A stretch of DNA of 64,000 bases from Microbacterium testaceum StLB037 (lineage in GTDB: Bacteria > Actinomycetota > Actinomycetes > Actinomycetales > Microbacteriaceae): the NCBI RefSeq assembly GCF_000202635.1, contig NC_015125.1:2480001-2544000 (forward strand), written 5' to 3'. The position numbers and the translations under genes were made by a program. The notes below the pieces were generated by a model, which was not told the origin of the DNA, ran no database searches, and worked only from the letters and a program-made list of their open reading frames with translations. How positions within the stretch are numbered: position 1 is the first letter of the stretch; every line of letters starts with the position of its first letter. Below are positions 51,476 through 59,152 of the stretch, piece by piece.

Positions 51476-51481
51476 ACGGTA
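51476..51481 (-). promoter_or_regulatory. -10 (TACCGT) of the SAH-hydrolase-like operon
   Basis: TACCGT on the minus strand, 7 nt, then GTG at 51468; it is the only promoter-like element before the four overlapping genes. Confidence 0.5.
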
Positions 51482-51535
51482 CGGCGCGGACGGCCTCGAC
51501 CGCCACTTCGTGACGTCCCGCGGCGTGGCGCTCCC

Positions 51536-51541
51536 TAGGAT
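51536..51541 (+). promoter_or_regulatory. Leaderless -10 (TAGGAT) for the 129-residue membrane protein
   Basis: TAGGAT, 6 nt, then GTG at 51548. Confidence 0.65.
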
Positions 51542-51547
51542 GGCCGC

Positions 51548-51937
51548 GTGACCTATTCGATGCCTCCGGACTCGTTCCGGACGCTCCGGCCCGAGCCCGT
51601 GCGGCAACCCGTGCGCACGTGGGACGTCGTGCTGACGATCGTCTTCCTCGTGCTCCTGCCTCTGGCCGCGCTCGCCGCGTCGTACCTGGGTCTCTTCCTC
51701 GCCTTCGCGGCGGACGCCTGCGGGTCCACCACGTGCAACACCGACCTGATGAACGTCGGCCTGTGGTCGGCCGTCATCGCGCCCTGGGTCGTGCTCCTCG
51801 CGGCGGTCGTCGTCTCGATCGTCCTGCTCGTGAAGCGGCGGCTGGCCTTCTGGGTACCGCTGGCGGGCATGGCGCTCATGACGGCGGTGTGGTTCGTCTC
51901 CGCGGCGATCGTGAGTCTGGGTGTCTCGGCATCCTGA
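51548..51937 (+). CDS. Three-helix membrane protein (DUF6264-like)
   Basis: A 129-residue protein with three or four hydrophobic segments: VVLTIVFLVLLPLAALAASY, LWSAVIAPWVVLLAAVVVSI and WVPLAGMALMTAVWFVSAAI. A Cys pair, ADACGSTTCNTD, lies on the outer loop and could form a disulfide. Resembles small Microbacteriaceae membrane proteins of unknown role. Confidence 0.75.
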   Translation: MTYSMPPDSFRTLRPEPVRQPVRTWDVVLTIVFLVLLPLAALAASYLGLFLAFAADACGSTTCNTDLMNVGLWSAVIAPWVVLLAAVVVSIVLLVKRRLAFWVPLAGMALMTAVWFVSAAIVSLGVSAS

Positions 51938-52043
51938 ACCCGTGACCTGCTCGCGGGCAACCCCCAGGATTCGCGCCTGACCGGGCCGTAGCCTGGGACG
52001 GGCGCCCGGTCGGGTGGCCGATCACCGAGCGCGAAGGCACCCG

Positions 52044-52727
52044 ATGACCGACATGACCCTCGTCGCCCCCGCGGCGGCCCCCTCCTCCGAGGACCAGTCC
52101 TGGCTGACGTCGCTCGCCGACTGGACCGTCTCGCTCATGGAGATCATCGGCCCCGTGGGCGCGGGTGTCGCCATCGCCCTGGAGAACCTGTTCCCGCCGC
52201 TGCCGAGCGAGGTCGTGCTGCCGATGGCCGGGCTGACGGCGAGCCGCGGCTCGTTCACGCTCTTCGAGGCTCTGCTGTGGACGACGATCGGATCGGTCGT
52301 CGGCGCGTTCATGCTCTACGGTCTCGGCCGCTGGCTCGGAGCCGCGCGCCTGCGCACGTTCGCCGAGAAGATGCCCCTCCTGCACCCCGAGGACGTCGAT
52401 CGCACCGTCGCGTGGTTCGAACGCCACGGCGGCAAGGCGGTGTTCTTCGGGCGGATGATCCCGATCTTCCGCAGTCTCATCTCGATCCCCGCGGGGGTGT
52501 CGAAGATGCCGATGTGGCGCTTCGGTCTGTTGACGGGCGCGGGGAGCCTCATCTGGAACACGATCTTCGTGCTCTCGGGCTACCTGCTCGGGGAGAACTG
52601 GCACATCGTCGAGGAGTACGCCTCGATCCTGCAGTACGTCGTGATCGCGGCGGTCGCGATCGGGGTCGCCTGGTTCCTGTACGCGCGGATCCGGTCGCTG
52701 CTTGCCTCGCGGCACAGCGAGGTCTGA
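52044..52727 (+). CDS. DedA family membrane protein
   Basis: A 227-residue VTT-domain protein: ENLFPPLPSEVVLPMAGLTA, the motif GRWLGAARLRTFAEKM, FFGRMIPIFRSLISIPAGVS with the essential Arg residues, and TGAGSLIWNTIFVLSGYLLG. DedA proteins move lipid carriers such as undecaprenyl phosphate or other phospholipids across the membrane. ATG has GAAGG about 7 nt upstream. Confidence 0.93.
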   Translation: MTDMTLVAPAAAPSSEDQSWLTSLADWTVSLMEIIGPVGAGVAIALENLFPPLPSEVVLPMAGLTASRGSFTLFEALLWTTIGSVVGAFMLYGLGRWLGAARLRTFAEKMPLLHPEDVDRTVAWFERHGGKAVFFGRMIPIFRSLISIPAGVSKMPMWRFGLLTGAGSLIWNTIFVLSGYLLGENWHIVEEYASILQYVVIAAVAIGVAWFLYARIRSLLASRHSEV

Positions 52728-52737
52728 GACCCCCGCG

Positions 52738-52878
52738 GTCCCTTCGACGGGCTCAGGGACCTCGCGCCGGCGCGCTTCGTCGGGTTCGTGAGCCTCACGT
52801 CGGCGTCGCCTCAGTCCCTTGGACGGGCTCAGGGACCTCGCGTCGGCGTCGCCCCGGTGGCTGAGCCCGCCGAAGCCT
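52738..52878. repeat. Second REP-like cluster
   Basis: GGTCCCTTCGACGGGCTCAG (52738-52757) and a near copy CCCTTGGACGGGCTCAGG (from 52815) are followed by the inverted form GGCTGAGCCCGCCGAAGCC near 52858-52876. The core is that of the repeats at 2.07 kb with two changed bases. It lies after the dedA gene, so it may serve as its terminator. Confidence 0.8.
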
Positions 52879-52956
52879 CCGAGCCGACGCGCTCCGCGGT
52901 ATCTCCACGTCGAAACAACCGGGTCCCTCGCTCAGTCAGACCACAGAACCCGCACG

Positions 52957-52962
52957 TAGACT
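52957..52962 (+). promoter_or_regulatory. Leaderless -10 (TAGACT) for the cytochrome c maturation operon
   Basis: TAGACT, 6 nt, then GTG at 52969; the first gene of a string of overlapping genes. Confidence 0.65.
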
Positions 52963-52968
52963 GAATCG

Positions 52969-53613
52969 GTGCCCGCGGATCGCCTTCATCTCGTGCGCCA
53001 CGGGGAGGTTCACAACCCCCGTCGCGTGCTCTACGGTCGGCTCCCCGGGTTCGGTCTGAGCGTCGACGGGCGGCGCATGGCGCGCCAGGCCGCCGAGTAC
53101 GTTCACGGGCTCGATCGGCCCGTCTCGGCCCTGATCGCCTCTCCACTGCAGCGCACGCGCGAGTCGGCGGAGCCGTTCGAGGCGCTTTTCGGCATCGAGC
53201 CGGTGATCGATGAGCGCGTGATCGAGCCGACGAACGTCTTCGAGGGGCGCCGCATGAAGCGGGCTCTCGCGAACCCGATCAACTGGCGTCACCTGCGCCA
53301 GCCCGACGTCCCGAGCTGGGGCGAGCCCTACGCCCAGGTCGTCGCCCGCGTCACGGCCGCCATGGACGACGCCTGGGACCGCGTGCCCGCGGGTGACGTC
53401 GTCGTCGTCTCGCACCAGCTCCCCATCTGGGTGACCCACCTCGCCCTCTCCCTCCAGCCCACCCGCCACGATCCCCGCAAGCGCCGCTGCGCGCTGTCGA
53501 GCGTGACGAGCTTCGAACGGCGCGACGACGCCGACGGCTCCCGCCGCTGGGTCGAAGTGGCCTACGCGGAACCGGCGAGCACCGCCGGGGCCGTCGACGT
53601 AGGAGCCGTGTGA
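52969..53613 (+). CDS. Histidine phosphatase family protein (Rv0525-like)
   Basis: A 214-residue phosphoglycerate-mutase-fold protein: LHLVRHGEVHNPRRVLYGRL with the catalytic RHG, LIASPLQRTRESAEPFEALF, and DVVVVSHQLPIWVTHLALSL with the second His. Catalytic set is complete. It opens the resA-ccdA-resB-ccsB block exactly as Rv0525 does in Mycobacterium tuberculosis. Substrate unknown. Confidence 0.92.
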   Translation: MPADRLHLVRHGEVHNPRRVLYGRLPGFGLSVDGRRMARQAAEYVHGLDRPVSALIASPLQRTRESAEPFEALFGIEPVIDERVIEPTNVFEGRRMKRALANPINWRHLRQPDVPSWGEPYAQVVARVTAAMDDAWDRVPAGDVVVVSHQLPIWVTHLALSLQPTRHDPRKRRCALSSVTSFERRDDADGSRRWVEVAYAEPASTAGAVDVGAV

Positions 53614-54206
53614 TGCGCCGAATCCTGTCCGCCGCCGTGGTCGCCGTCCTTGCCGTGAGCCTGGCCGCGTGTACCACCGACCCGCTGGCCGAGCAGTACC
53701 GCGCGGGCGACAACAAGGGCTACATCGCGGCCAACGGGTTCCAGACCCAGGAGATCGCGCCCGATCAGCGCGGAGAACCAGTCGAGTTCTCCGGCACGCT
53801 CGACAACGGCTCGCCCGTCTCGAGCGACGAGTTCGCCGGCAAGGTCCTCGTCGTCAATTTCTGGTACGCGACATGCGGCCCGTGCATCATCGAGGCACCG
53901 CGTCTCGAGCAGGCGTACCAGTCGTTCCAAGGCCAGGACGTCGCCTTCCTGGGCATCAACACGTACGACCAGGGTCCGACCGCGCTGTCGTTCGCGCGCG
54001 ACAACAAGGTGTCGTACTCCAGCGCGCTCGCGGTCAACGACGCCGAGCTCAAGCTCGCCTTCAACGACAAGACCCCCCTCAACGCCACGCCCACCACCCT
54101 CGTGCTCGACAAGCAGGGACGCGTGGCGGCCCGAATCATCGGCGAGCTCCCCGAGGCGTCGATCCTCGAGTCCATGGTGCGTACCGTGCTCGAGGAGAAC
54201 GCGTGA
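53613..54206 (+). CDS. resA: TlpA/ResA-type thiol-disulfide lipoprotein
   Basis: A 197-residue lipoprotein with lipobox LAVSLAAC and an extracytoplasmic thioredoxin fold: VLVVNFWYATCGPCIIEAPR holds the CGPC redox pair and NATPTTLVLDKQGRV the cis-Pro. It keeps haem-binding cysteines of apocytochrome c reduced, taking electrons from CcdA. ATG 53613 overlaps the preceding stop; AGGAG lies 8 nt upstream. Confidence 0.93.
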   Translation: MRRILSAAVVAVLAVSLAACTTDPLAEQYRAGDNKGYIAANGFQTQEIAPDQRGEPVEFSGTLDNGSPVSSDEFAGKVLVVNFWYATCGPCIIEAPRLEQAYQSFQGQDVAFLGINTYDQGPTALSFARDNKVSYSSALAVNDAELKLAFNDKTPLNATPTTLVLDKQGRVAARIIGELPEASILESMVRTVLEENA

Positions 54207-54952
54207 ATCCGGGCGCTCTCGTCTTCGACGGGGCGTTGTGGCTCGCGGTCCCGGTCGCTCTCGCCGCGGGTCTCATCTCCTTCCTGTCGCCCTGCGTGCT
54301 CCCCCTCGTGCCGGGATACCTTGGCTTCATCGGCGGTGCCGTGGCTCCCCGGGGGAGCTCGGCATCCGGGACCGGCCGAGGACGCCTCCTCGGCGGAACC
54401 CTGCTCTTCATCGCCGGATTCACCGTCGTGTTCATGGCGCTGAACGTGCTCGGCGGGGCGGCGGGGGCCTTCTTCACCCGCTACGCCGACGTCATCACGC
54501 GGGTCGTGGGTGTCGTCATCATCCTCATGGGCCTGGTGTTCATCGGGCTGTTCGGGATCGCGCAGCGCTCCGTGCGCATGCAGGCGCGCGGCAACCTCGG
54601 GCTCATCGGAGCCCCGCTGCTCGGCATCGCCCTCGGCGTCGGCTGGACCCCCTGCATCGGCCCGACGCTCACCGCGATCATCTCGGTGTCGTACAACCTC
54701 GGCGACCCCTGGCGGGCCGCGCTGCTCGGGTTGGCGTACTCGCTGGGTCTCGGCATCCCGTTCATCCTGCTCGCGCTCGGCTTCGGCTGGGCGACGCGTT
54801 CCGTGGCGTTCATCCGCAAGCACATCCGCCTGGTCAACCTCATCGGCGGAGTGCTGCTGATCGTGCTCGGCCTGCTCATGGTCGTCGGCGTGTGGGGAAC
54901 CTGGATGTCGACCCTGCAGGGGGTGATGCTCAATGTCCAGCTCCCGCTCTGA
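54203..54952 (+). CDS. ccdA: Cytochrome c biogenesis protein CcdA
   Basis: A 249-residue, six-helix membrane protein. The redox cysteines lie in ISFLSPCVLPLVPGYLGFIG and LGVGWTPCIGPTLTAIISVS. It carries reducing power from cytoplasmic thioredoxin across the membrane to ResA. GTG start overlaps resA stop (GTGA). Confidence 0.95.
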   Translation: MNPGALVFDGALWLAVPVALAAGLISFLSPCVLPLVPGYLGFIGGAVAPRGSSASGTGRGRLLGGTLLFIAGFTVVFMALNVLGGAAGAFFTRYADVITRVVGVVIILMGLVFIGLFGIAQRSVRMQARGNLGLIGAPLLGIALGVGWTPCIGPTLTAIISVSYNLGDPWRAALLGLAYSLGLGIPFILLALGFGWATRSVAFIRKHIRLVNLIGGVLLIVLGLLMVVGVWGTWMSTLQGVMLNVQLPL

Positions 54953-54965
54953 TCGAGGTGGCACC

Positions 54966-56732
54966 GTGACCGAGCCGACCGACGGCGTTCTGCGCCCGTC
55001 CGATCACGCCGACTCCGCGCCCTCCGGCGACGGAGGCGACGACATCACACAACCGCGCCTGGGCGTGGTCGGCTGGATGCGCTGGGGCTGGCGACAGCTG
55101 ACGAGCATGCGCACCGCGCTCGTGCTGCTGCTGCTCCTCGCGATCGCGGCCGTGCCCGGCTCGATCGTCCCGCAGCGCAGCGCCGACCCCAACGGCGTGA
55201 CCCAGTACTTCACCGACAACCCCGACCTCGCGCCGGTGCTCGACAAGCTGAGCATGTTCGACGTGTACACGTCGCCGTGGTTCTCGGCGATCTACATCCT
55301 GCTGTTCATCTCGTTGATCGGGTGCGTCCTGCCGCGCACGAAGCACCACTGGAAGGCGCTGCGCTCGCAGCCCCCGCGCACGCCCGCGCGGCTCGGTCGC
55401 CTCGACGACCACCGCGACGTGACCGTGCCGGTGCCGGAGGGCCAGGATGCCGCGGCCGTCGCCGCCGCGGCCGTCGAGAGCGCCGCCGCGCAACTGAAGA
55501 AGAGCGGTTACCGCGTCGCGCGCTACGACGGGCGGGGCACGTTCTCGGTCTCGGCCGAGCGCGGCTACCTGCGCGAGACCGGCAACCTCGTCTTCCATGC
55601 CGCGCTCGTCGGCGTGCTGCTCGCCGTCGGCATCGGCGGGGGCTTCACCTACACCGGCCAGCGCGTGCTCGTCGAGGGGCAGGCGTTCGCGAACAGCCTG
55701 CTCGACTACTCGTCGTTCAATCCCGGTCGCTTCGTCAACGGCGACACCCTCACCCCGTACTCGATGACGCTCGACCAGTTCGACGTGAACTACGTCGCCC
55801 CCGGCCAGCCCGGCGGAGGACAGGCCGGCGACTTCGTCGCGCACATGACCACGCAGGCTCCCGGCGGCCAGCCGCAGGACGGCGAGATCCGCGTCAACCA
55901 CCCGCTCGACGTGCAGGGCGACCGGGTCTACCTGCTCGGCAACGGCTACGCCCCCACCGTGACGATCCGCAACGCCCAGGGCGAAGAGGTGTTCCACGAC
56001 TCGGTCGCGTTCCTGCCCCAGGATGCCAACATGACCTCGCTCGGCGTCATCAAGGTCGCGGACGGGATGCCGGAACAGCTCGGCCTGATCGGCTTCTTCT
56101 ACCCGACGATGAACGTGCTCGACTCGGGTGCCCTGACCTCGACCTACGGCGCCCTCGAGTACCCCGTCCTGACGCTGCGGGTGTACGCGGGCGACCTCGG
56201 CATCGACGACGGCACGCCCCGCTCGGTGTACACGCTCGACCCGAGCAACATGCAGCAACTGGCGGGTGGCGACAGCGGTACGCCCGCGATCCAGCTCATG
56301 CCCGGCGAGACGCAGGATCTGCCGAACGGGCTCGGCACCATCACCTTCGACAACACGGCTCCCGCCGGAGCCTCGGGGTACGACGGCTCCGTCAAGCGCT
56401 TCGTGTCGCTGTCGATCCACCGCGACCTCGCGGGACCGTGGGTGCTCGCGTTCGCGCTGCTCGCCCTGTTCGGCCTTCTCGCCGCTCTGTTCGTGCCGCG
56501 TCGACGCATGTGGGTCAAGGCGACGCCCCGCGGGGGCGCGGTGCACCTCGAGTACGCCGGACTCGCTCGCGGAGAGGATCCGACGCTCGCCGCGGCCGTC
56601 GACCAGATGGTCGAGAAGCACCGCGGTTCGCTTCCGGCAGCGGCTCCCGCGCCGGGAGACGATGCTCCGGGCGCCCGCGCCGAATCCGCCCCGACCGACC
56701 CGTCCCGCCCCGACACCGGAAAAGTAGACTGA
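54966..56732 (+). CDS. resB: Cytochrome c biogenesis protein ResB
   Basis: A 588-residue System II component: hydrophobic segments near the start (TALVLLLLLAIAAVPGSIVP), AIYILLFISLIGCVLPRTK, LVFHAALVGVLLAVGIGGGF, a large extracytoplasmic domain, and WVLAFALLALFGLLAALFVP at the end. With CcsB it brings haem to apocytochrome c. GTG 54966 has GAGGTGG 5 nt upstream; ATG 54933, inside ccdA, is an alternative adding 11 residues. Confidence 0.93.
   Translation: MTEPTDGVLRPSDHADSAPSGDGGDDITQPRLGVVGWMRWGWRQLTSMRTALVLLLLLAIAAVPGSIVPQRSADPNGVTQYFTDNPDLAPVLDKLSMFDVYTSPWFSAIYILLFISLIGCVLPRTKHHWKALRSQPPRTPARLGRLDDHRDVTVPVPEGQDAAAVAAAAVESAAAQLKKSGYRVARYDGRGTFSVSAERGYLRETGNLVFHAALVGVLLAVGIGGGFTYTGQRVLVEGQAFANSLLDYSSFNPGRFVNGDTLTPYSMTLDQFDVNYVAPGQPGGGQAGDFVAHMTTQAPGGQPQDGEIRVNHPLDVQGDRVYLLGNGYAPTVTIRNAQGEEVFHDSVAFLPQDANMTSLGVIKVADGMPEQLGLIGFFYPTMNVLDSGALTSTYGALEYPVLTLRVYAGDLGIDDGTPRSVYTLDPSNMQQLAGGDSGTPAIQLMPGETQDLPNGLGTITFDNTAPAGASGYDGSVKRFVSLSIHRDLAGPWVLAFALLALFGLLAALFVPRRRMWVKATPRGGAVHLEYAGLARGEDPTLAAAVDQMVEKHRGSLPAAAPAPGDDAPGARAESAPTDPSRPDTGKVD
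56725..56730 (+). promoter_or_regulatory. Internal leaderless -10 (TAGACT) for ccsB
   Basis: TAGACT overlaps the resB stop codon; 6 nt later comes ATG 56737, so ccsB can be made from its own leaderless mRNA besides the operon transcript. Confidence 0.6.
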
Positions 56733-56736
56733 CACC

Positions 56737-57750
56737 ATGCCCGGACCGAACTCGATCTTCCTCGACGAGATCTCCCTTCTCCTGGTGTGGACGGCGGTCG
56801 GCGTCTATGTGCTGGCTTTCATCGCCTACGCCATCGACCTCGCGCGCCGTTCCGACCTCGCGCTGAAGGCGAAAGACCAGGTCGTCGCGCGCGAGCTCGT
56901 CACCGCGGGCGGCGGGGGAGTCCTCGATGCGTCGGCCGGGGCCTCGGCATCCGGTCCCTCTTTCACCGACAAGCCGCGATACCTGTGGGCGCGCATGGGC
57001 ACTGCGCTGACCGCGCTGGCGTTCCTGTTCCACCTCGCGGCGACGGTCCTTCGTGGTCTCGCCGCCGGGCGCGTGCCGTGGTCGAACATGTACGAGTTCG
57101 CCCTCACGGGCCTGCTGCTGATCGTCATGGTGTACCTCATCTCGCTGACGCGGTACGACCTGCGCTTCCTCGGCTCGTTCATCTCGGGCCTCGCGATCGT
57201 GCTGCTCGGCGGAGCGACCCTGGCGTATCACGTCGACGTGACGCCCCTCGCCGACCCGCTGAAGTCGGTGTGGCTCGTCATCCACGTCTTCGTCGCGATC
57301 CTCGCGACCTCTCTGTTCGCCCTCGCCTTCGGCCTGTCGGTTGTGCAGCTCCTGCAGACGCGCCGCGAGCGCAAGCTCATCGGTGCGTCGGTGGAGGCGG
57401 CCGGCCGCCGCAGCTTCCTGCGGACGCTGCCCTCGGCGGATGCCCTCGAGTCGCTCGCCTACCGCTTCGCGATCATCGGGTTCATCTTCTGGACCTTCAC
57501 GCTCATCGCCGGCGCGATCTGGGCCAACGACGCGTGGGGCCGCTTCTGGGGCTTCGACACCAAGGAAGTGTGGACCTTCGTGATCTGGGTCCTCTACGCC
57601 GGGTACATCCACGCCCGCGCTACGCGCGGCTGGCGCGGTACCCGTTCGGCCTGGCTTTCGATCATCGGCTTCTCGGCCGTGCTGTTCAACTTCACGATCG
57701 TCAACGTCTTCTTCAAGGGCCTGCACGCGTACAGCGGTCTGACCCAGTAG
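56737..57750 (+). CDS. ccsB: Cytochrome c biogenesis protein CcsB/CcsA (haem lyase)
   Basis: A 337-residue membrane protein with about eight hydrophobic segments. The haem-binding Trp-rich loop reads AWGRFWGFDTKEVWTFVIWV, flanked by His residues in LAYHVDVTP, WLVIHVFVAI and AGYIHARATRG. With ResB it exports haem and attaches it to cytochrome c. No good ribosome site, which fits a leaderless start. Confidence 0.95.
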   Translation: MPGPNSIFLDEISLLLVWTAVGVYVLAFIAYAIDLARRSDLALKAKDQVVARELVTAGGGGVLDASAGASASGPSFTDKPRYLWARMGTALTALAFLFHLAATVLRGLAAGRVPWSNMYEFALTGLLLIVMVYLISLTRYDLRFLGSFISGLAIVLLGGATLAYHVDVTPLADPLKSVWLVIHVFVAILATSLFALAFGLSVVQLLQTRRERKLIGASVEAAGRRSFLRTLPSADALESLAYRFAIIGFIFWTFTLIAGAIWANDAWGRFWGFDTKEVWTFVIWVLYAGYIHARATRGWRGTRSAWLSIIGFSAVLFNFTIVNVFFKGLHAYSGLTQ

Positions 57751-57774
57751 GTGCGTCGCGGGGCGCCGCGCGTT

Positions 57775-57930
57775 GCGGCGCCGGCGTCGCGCGCTGCCGC
57801 GTCCGCGCGCTGCCGCGCCCGCGCTGCCGCGCCCGCGGCCGAGCGGCCCCGCCCGCGCCCGCGGTGCCGCGCCCGCGCCCGCGCTGCCGCGCCCGCGCCC
57901 GCGCTGCCGTGCCCGCTCCTTGCCGCGCCC
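57775..57930. repeat. Low-complexity GCC/CGC tract
   Basis: About 150 bp made of repeated GCGCTGCCGCGCCCGC-like units, over 90 percent G+C. All frames are open but give only Arg/Ala strings with no start signals. It separates ccsB from the first of two palindromes. Confidence 0.75.
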
Positions 57931-57933
57931 GTT

Positions 57934-57988
57934 GAGTGTCCGAAACACCCGGAACATTTTCTGAACGTTCCGGGTGTTTTGGACACTC
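57934..57988. terminator. Long palindrome, copy 1 (22-bp stem)
   Basis: GAGTGTCCGAAACACCCGGA plus AC (57934-57955) pairs with 57967-57988 over 22 bp with one G-U; the loop is ATTTTCTGAAC. It begins 9 bp after the minus-strand stop of the DUF559 gene, a good terminator position. A near-identical palindrome occurs at 59022. Confidence 0.85.
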
Positions 57989-57996
57989 GACATCCT

Positions 57997-58887
57997 TCAC
58001 GGGCGCCAACCACGCGAACGCAGCGCGTCGACCGTCGGCGCGACGATGAAGCGTTCGGGATCGCGCAGGTGGTGGTCGACGACGCGGACGAGAAGCCATC
58101 CCTGCCCCGCGATGGCCGGCCACCGATCGGCGTCACGGCGGAACTGACGGACGTCGGCGTGCTGGCGCCCGTCGTATTCCACCGCGACGCGGTAATCCGG
58201 GTAGGCCATGTCGAGACGCGCCACGAAGCTGCCTCGAGCGTCGCGCAACGTCCAGTTGAGTTCCGGCTCGGGCACGCCCGCGCGCACGAGGATGCGCCGC
58301 ACCTTCGACTCACGCGGTGATTCGGCGCCCTGACGAACGGATGCCAGAGCTGGAGCGAGATCCCTTGCTCCGCGGCGACGGAGCCGAGCGCATGCTTCGG
58401 CGAGATCATCACGATCCGCGAGCCCCGCCGTCAGCAGATGGTCTCCCATCGCCACGAGGTCGTCCTCGGACGTCGTCGCGCCGAGTTGCGCCCATGTCTC
58501 TGCGGCGGTGGTCACCGGCAGGCCGTGACGGAGTGTCAGCGAGTCGGCCGAGATCGTCACGCGGTGACCGATGACGCCGGACGTGCGCGGCTCCCGCGCG
58601 GGCGCCATCGCCGACACATGCAGCCGGTCGGGGTGCGGGGCGGGCAGCGGCATCTCCCAGAGCACCCCGGCGGTGTGGTGGCTGAAGAACTGCGCCGAGG
58701 TCAGTCTCGGAGCGTAGGCCTCGCACATCTCCCGCACCGAGATGTTCAGCCGGCGAAGAGTACGGACGCCGTGAAAGGGTGCCGTGAGGTCGCGGGCGGA
58801 CAGACGGTCGCGAGGCACGTCGAGCCGGCGGGCGTCCCGGACGGTGAAGGCGGACCCGAGATCAGCGGGGAGAGGGCGGCGGCGCAT
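57997..58887 (-). CDS. DUF559 endonuclease-like protein with AbiEi-like N-terminus
   Basis: A 296-residue protein. N-terminal half: FTVRDARRLDVPRDRLSARD and FFSHHTAGVLWEMPLP, as in the AbiEi-antitoxin-like proteins common in actinobacteria. C-terminal DUF559 domain of the PD-(D/E)XK type (as in Vsr): Glu in SPRESKVRRILVRAGVPEPE, Asp226 in ARLDMAYPDYRV and Glu237 in AVEYDGRQH. Residues for metal binding are kept, so nuclease activity is possible but not shown. No toxin partner or methylase lies next to it. ATG or nearby start has no clear ribosome site. Confidence 0.8.
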   Translation of the reverse strand: MRRRPLPADLGSAFTVRDARRLDVPRDRLSARDLTAPFHGVRTLRRLNISVREMCEAYAPRLTSAQFFSHHTAGVLWEMPLPAPHPDRLHVSAMAPAREPRTSGVIGHRVTISADSLTLRHGLPVTTAAETWAQLGATTSEDDLVAMGDHLLTAGLADRDDLAEACARLRRRGARDLAPALASVRQGAESPRESKVRRILVRAGVPEPELNWTLRDARGSFVARLDMAYPDYRVAVEYDGRQHADVRQFRRDADRWPAIAGQGWLLVRVVDHHLRDPERFIVAPTVDALRSRGWRP

Positions 58888-59021
58888 CCGTCCAGCTCAC
58901 CGCGTTGAGTGGCTCACCGAGCGCGCGTTTGGGTCATCCGTGGATGAGTCCTCCACATCGCGCGCTGGGGAGGAAGAGCGCCCCCGCCGATCGTGCGATG
59001 CTCCGGGGCGCCACGCAGCTC

Positions 59022-59074
59022 AGTGTCCAAAACACCCGGACCGTTCCGAAAAACGTCCGGGTGTTTTGGACACT
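59022..59074. terminator. Long palindrome, copy 2 (20-bp perfect stem)
   Basis: AGTGTCCAAAACACCCGGAC (59022-59041) pairs perfectly with 59055-59074; the 13-nt loop is CGTTCCGAAAAAC. It lies about 80 bp after the stop of the YhgE/Pip gene (minus strand). Stem sequence is that of copy 1 except at the loop end. Confidence 0.85.
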
Positions 59075-59086
59075 CAACGAGGGAGA

Positions 59087-59152
59087 CGGGGGCGGGCGGG
59101 CGGGCGCGCGCGGCGCGCGGGCCCGCGCGGCCGCGCGGCCCCGCGCCCCCGC
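59087..59152. repeat. Low-complexity GGGC/GCGC tract
   Basis: About 65 bp of GGGCGGGC and GCGCGGCC runs between palindrome copy 2 and the YhgE/Pip stop. It mirrors the GC tract beyond copy 1. Confidence 0.65.

Noticed and set aside
57751..57933. Possible Arg/Ala-rich small protein in the GC tract after ccsB
   Set aside because: All frames are open only because of composition; no start signal and no conserved-looking segment.
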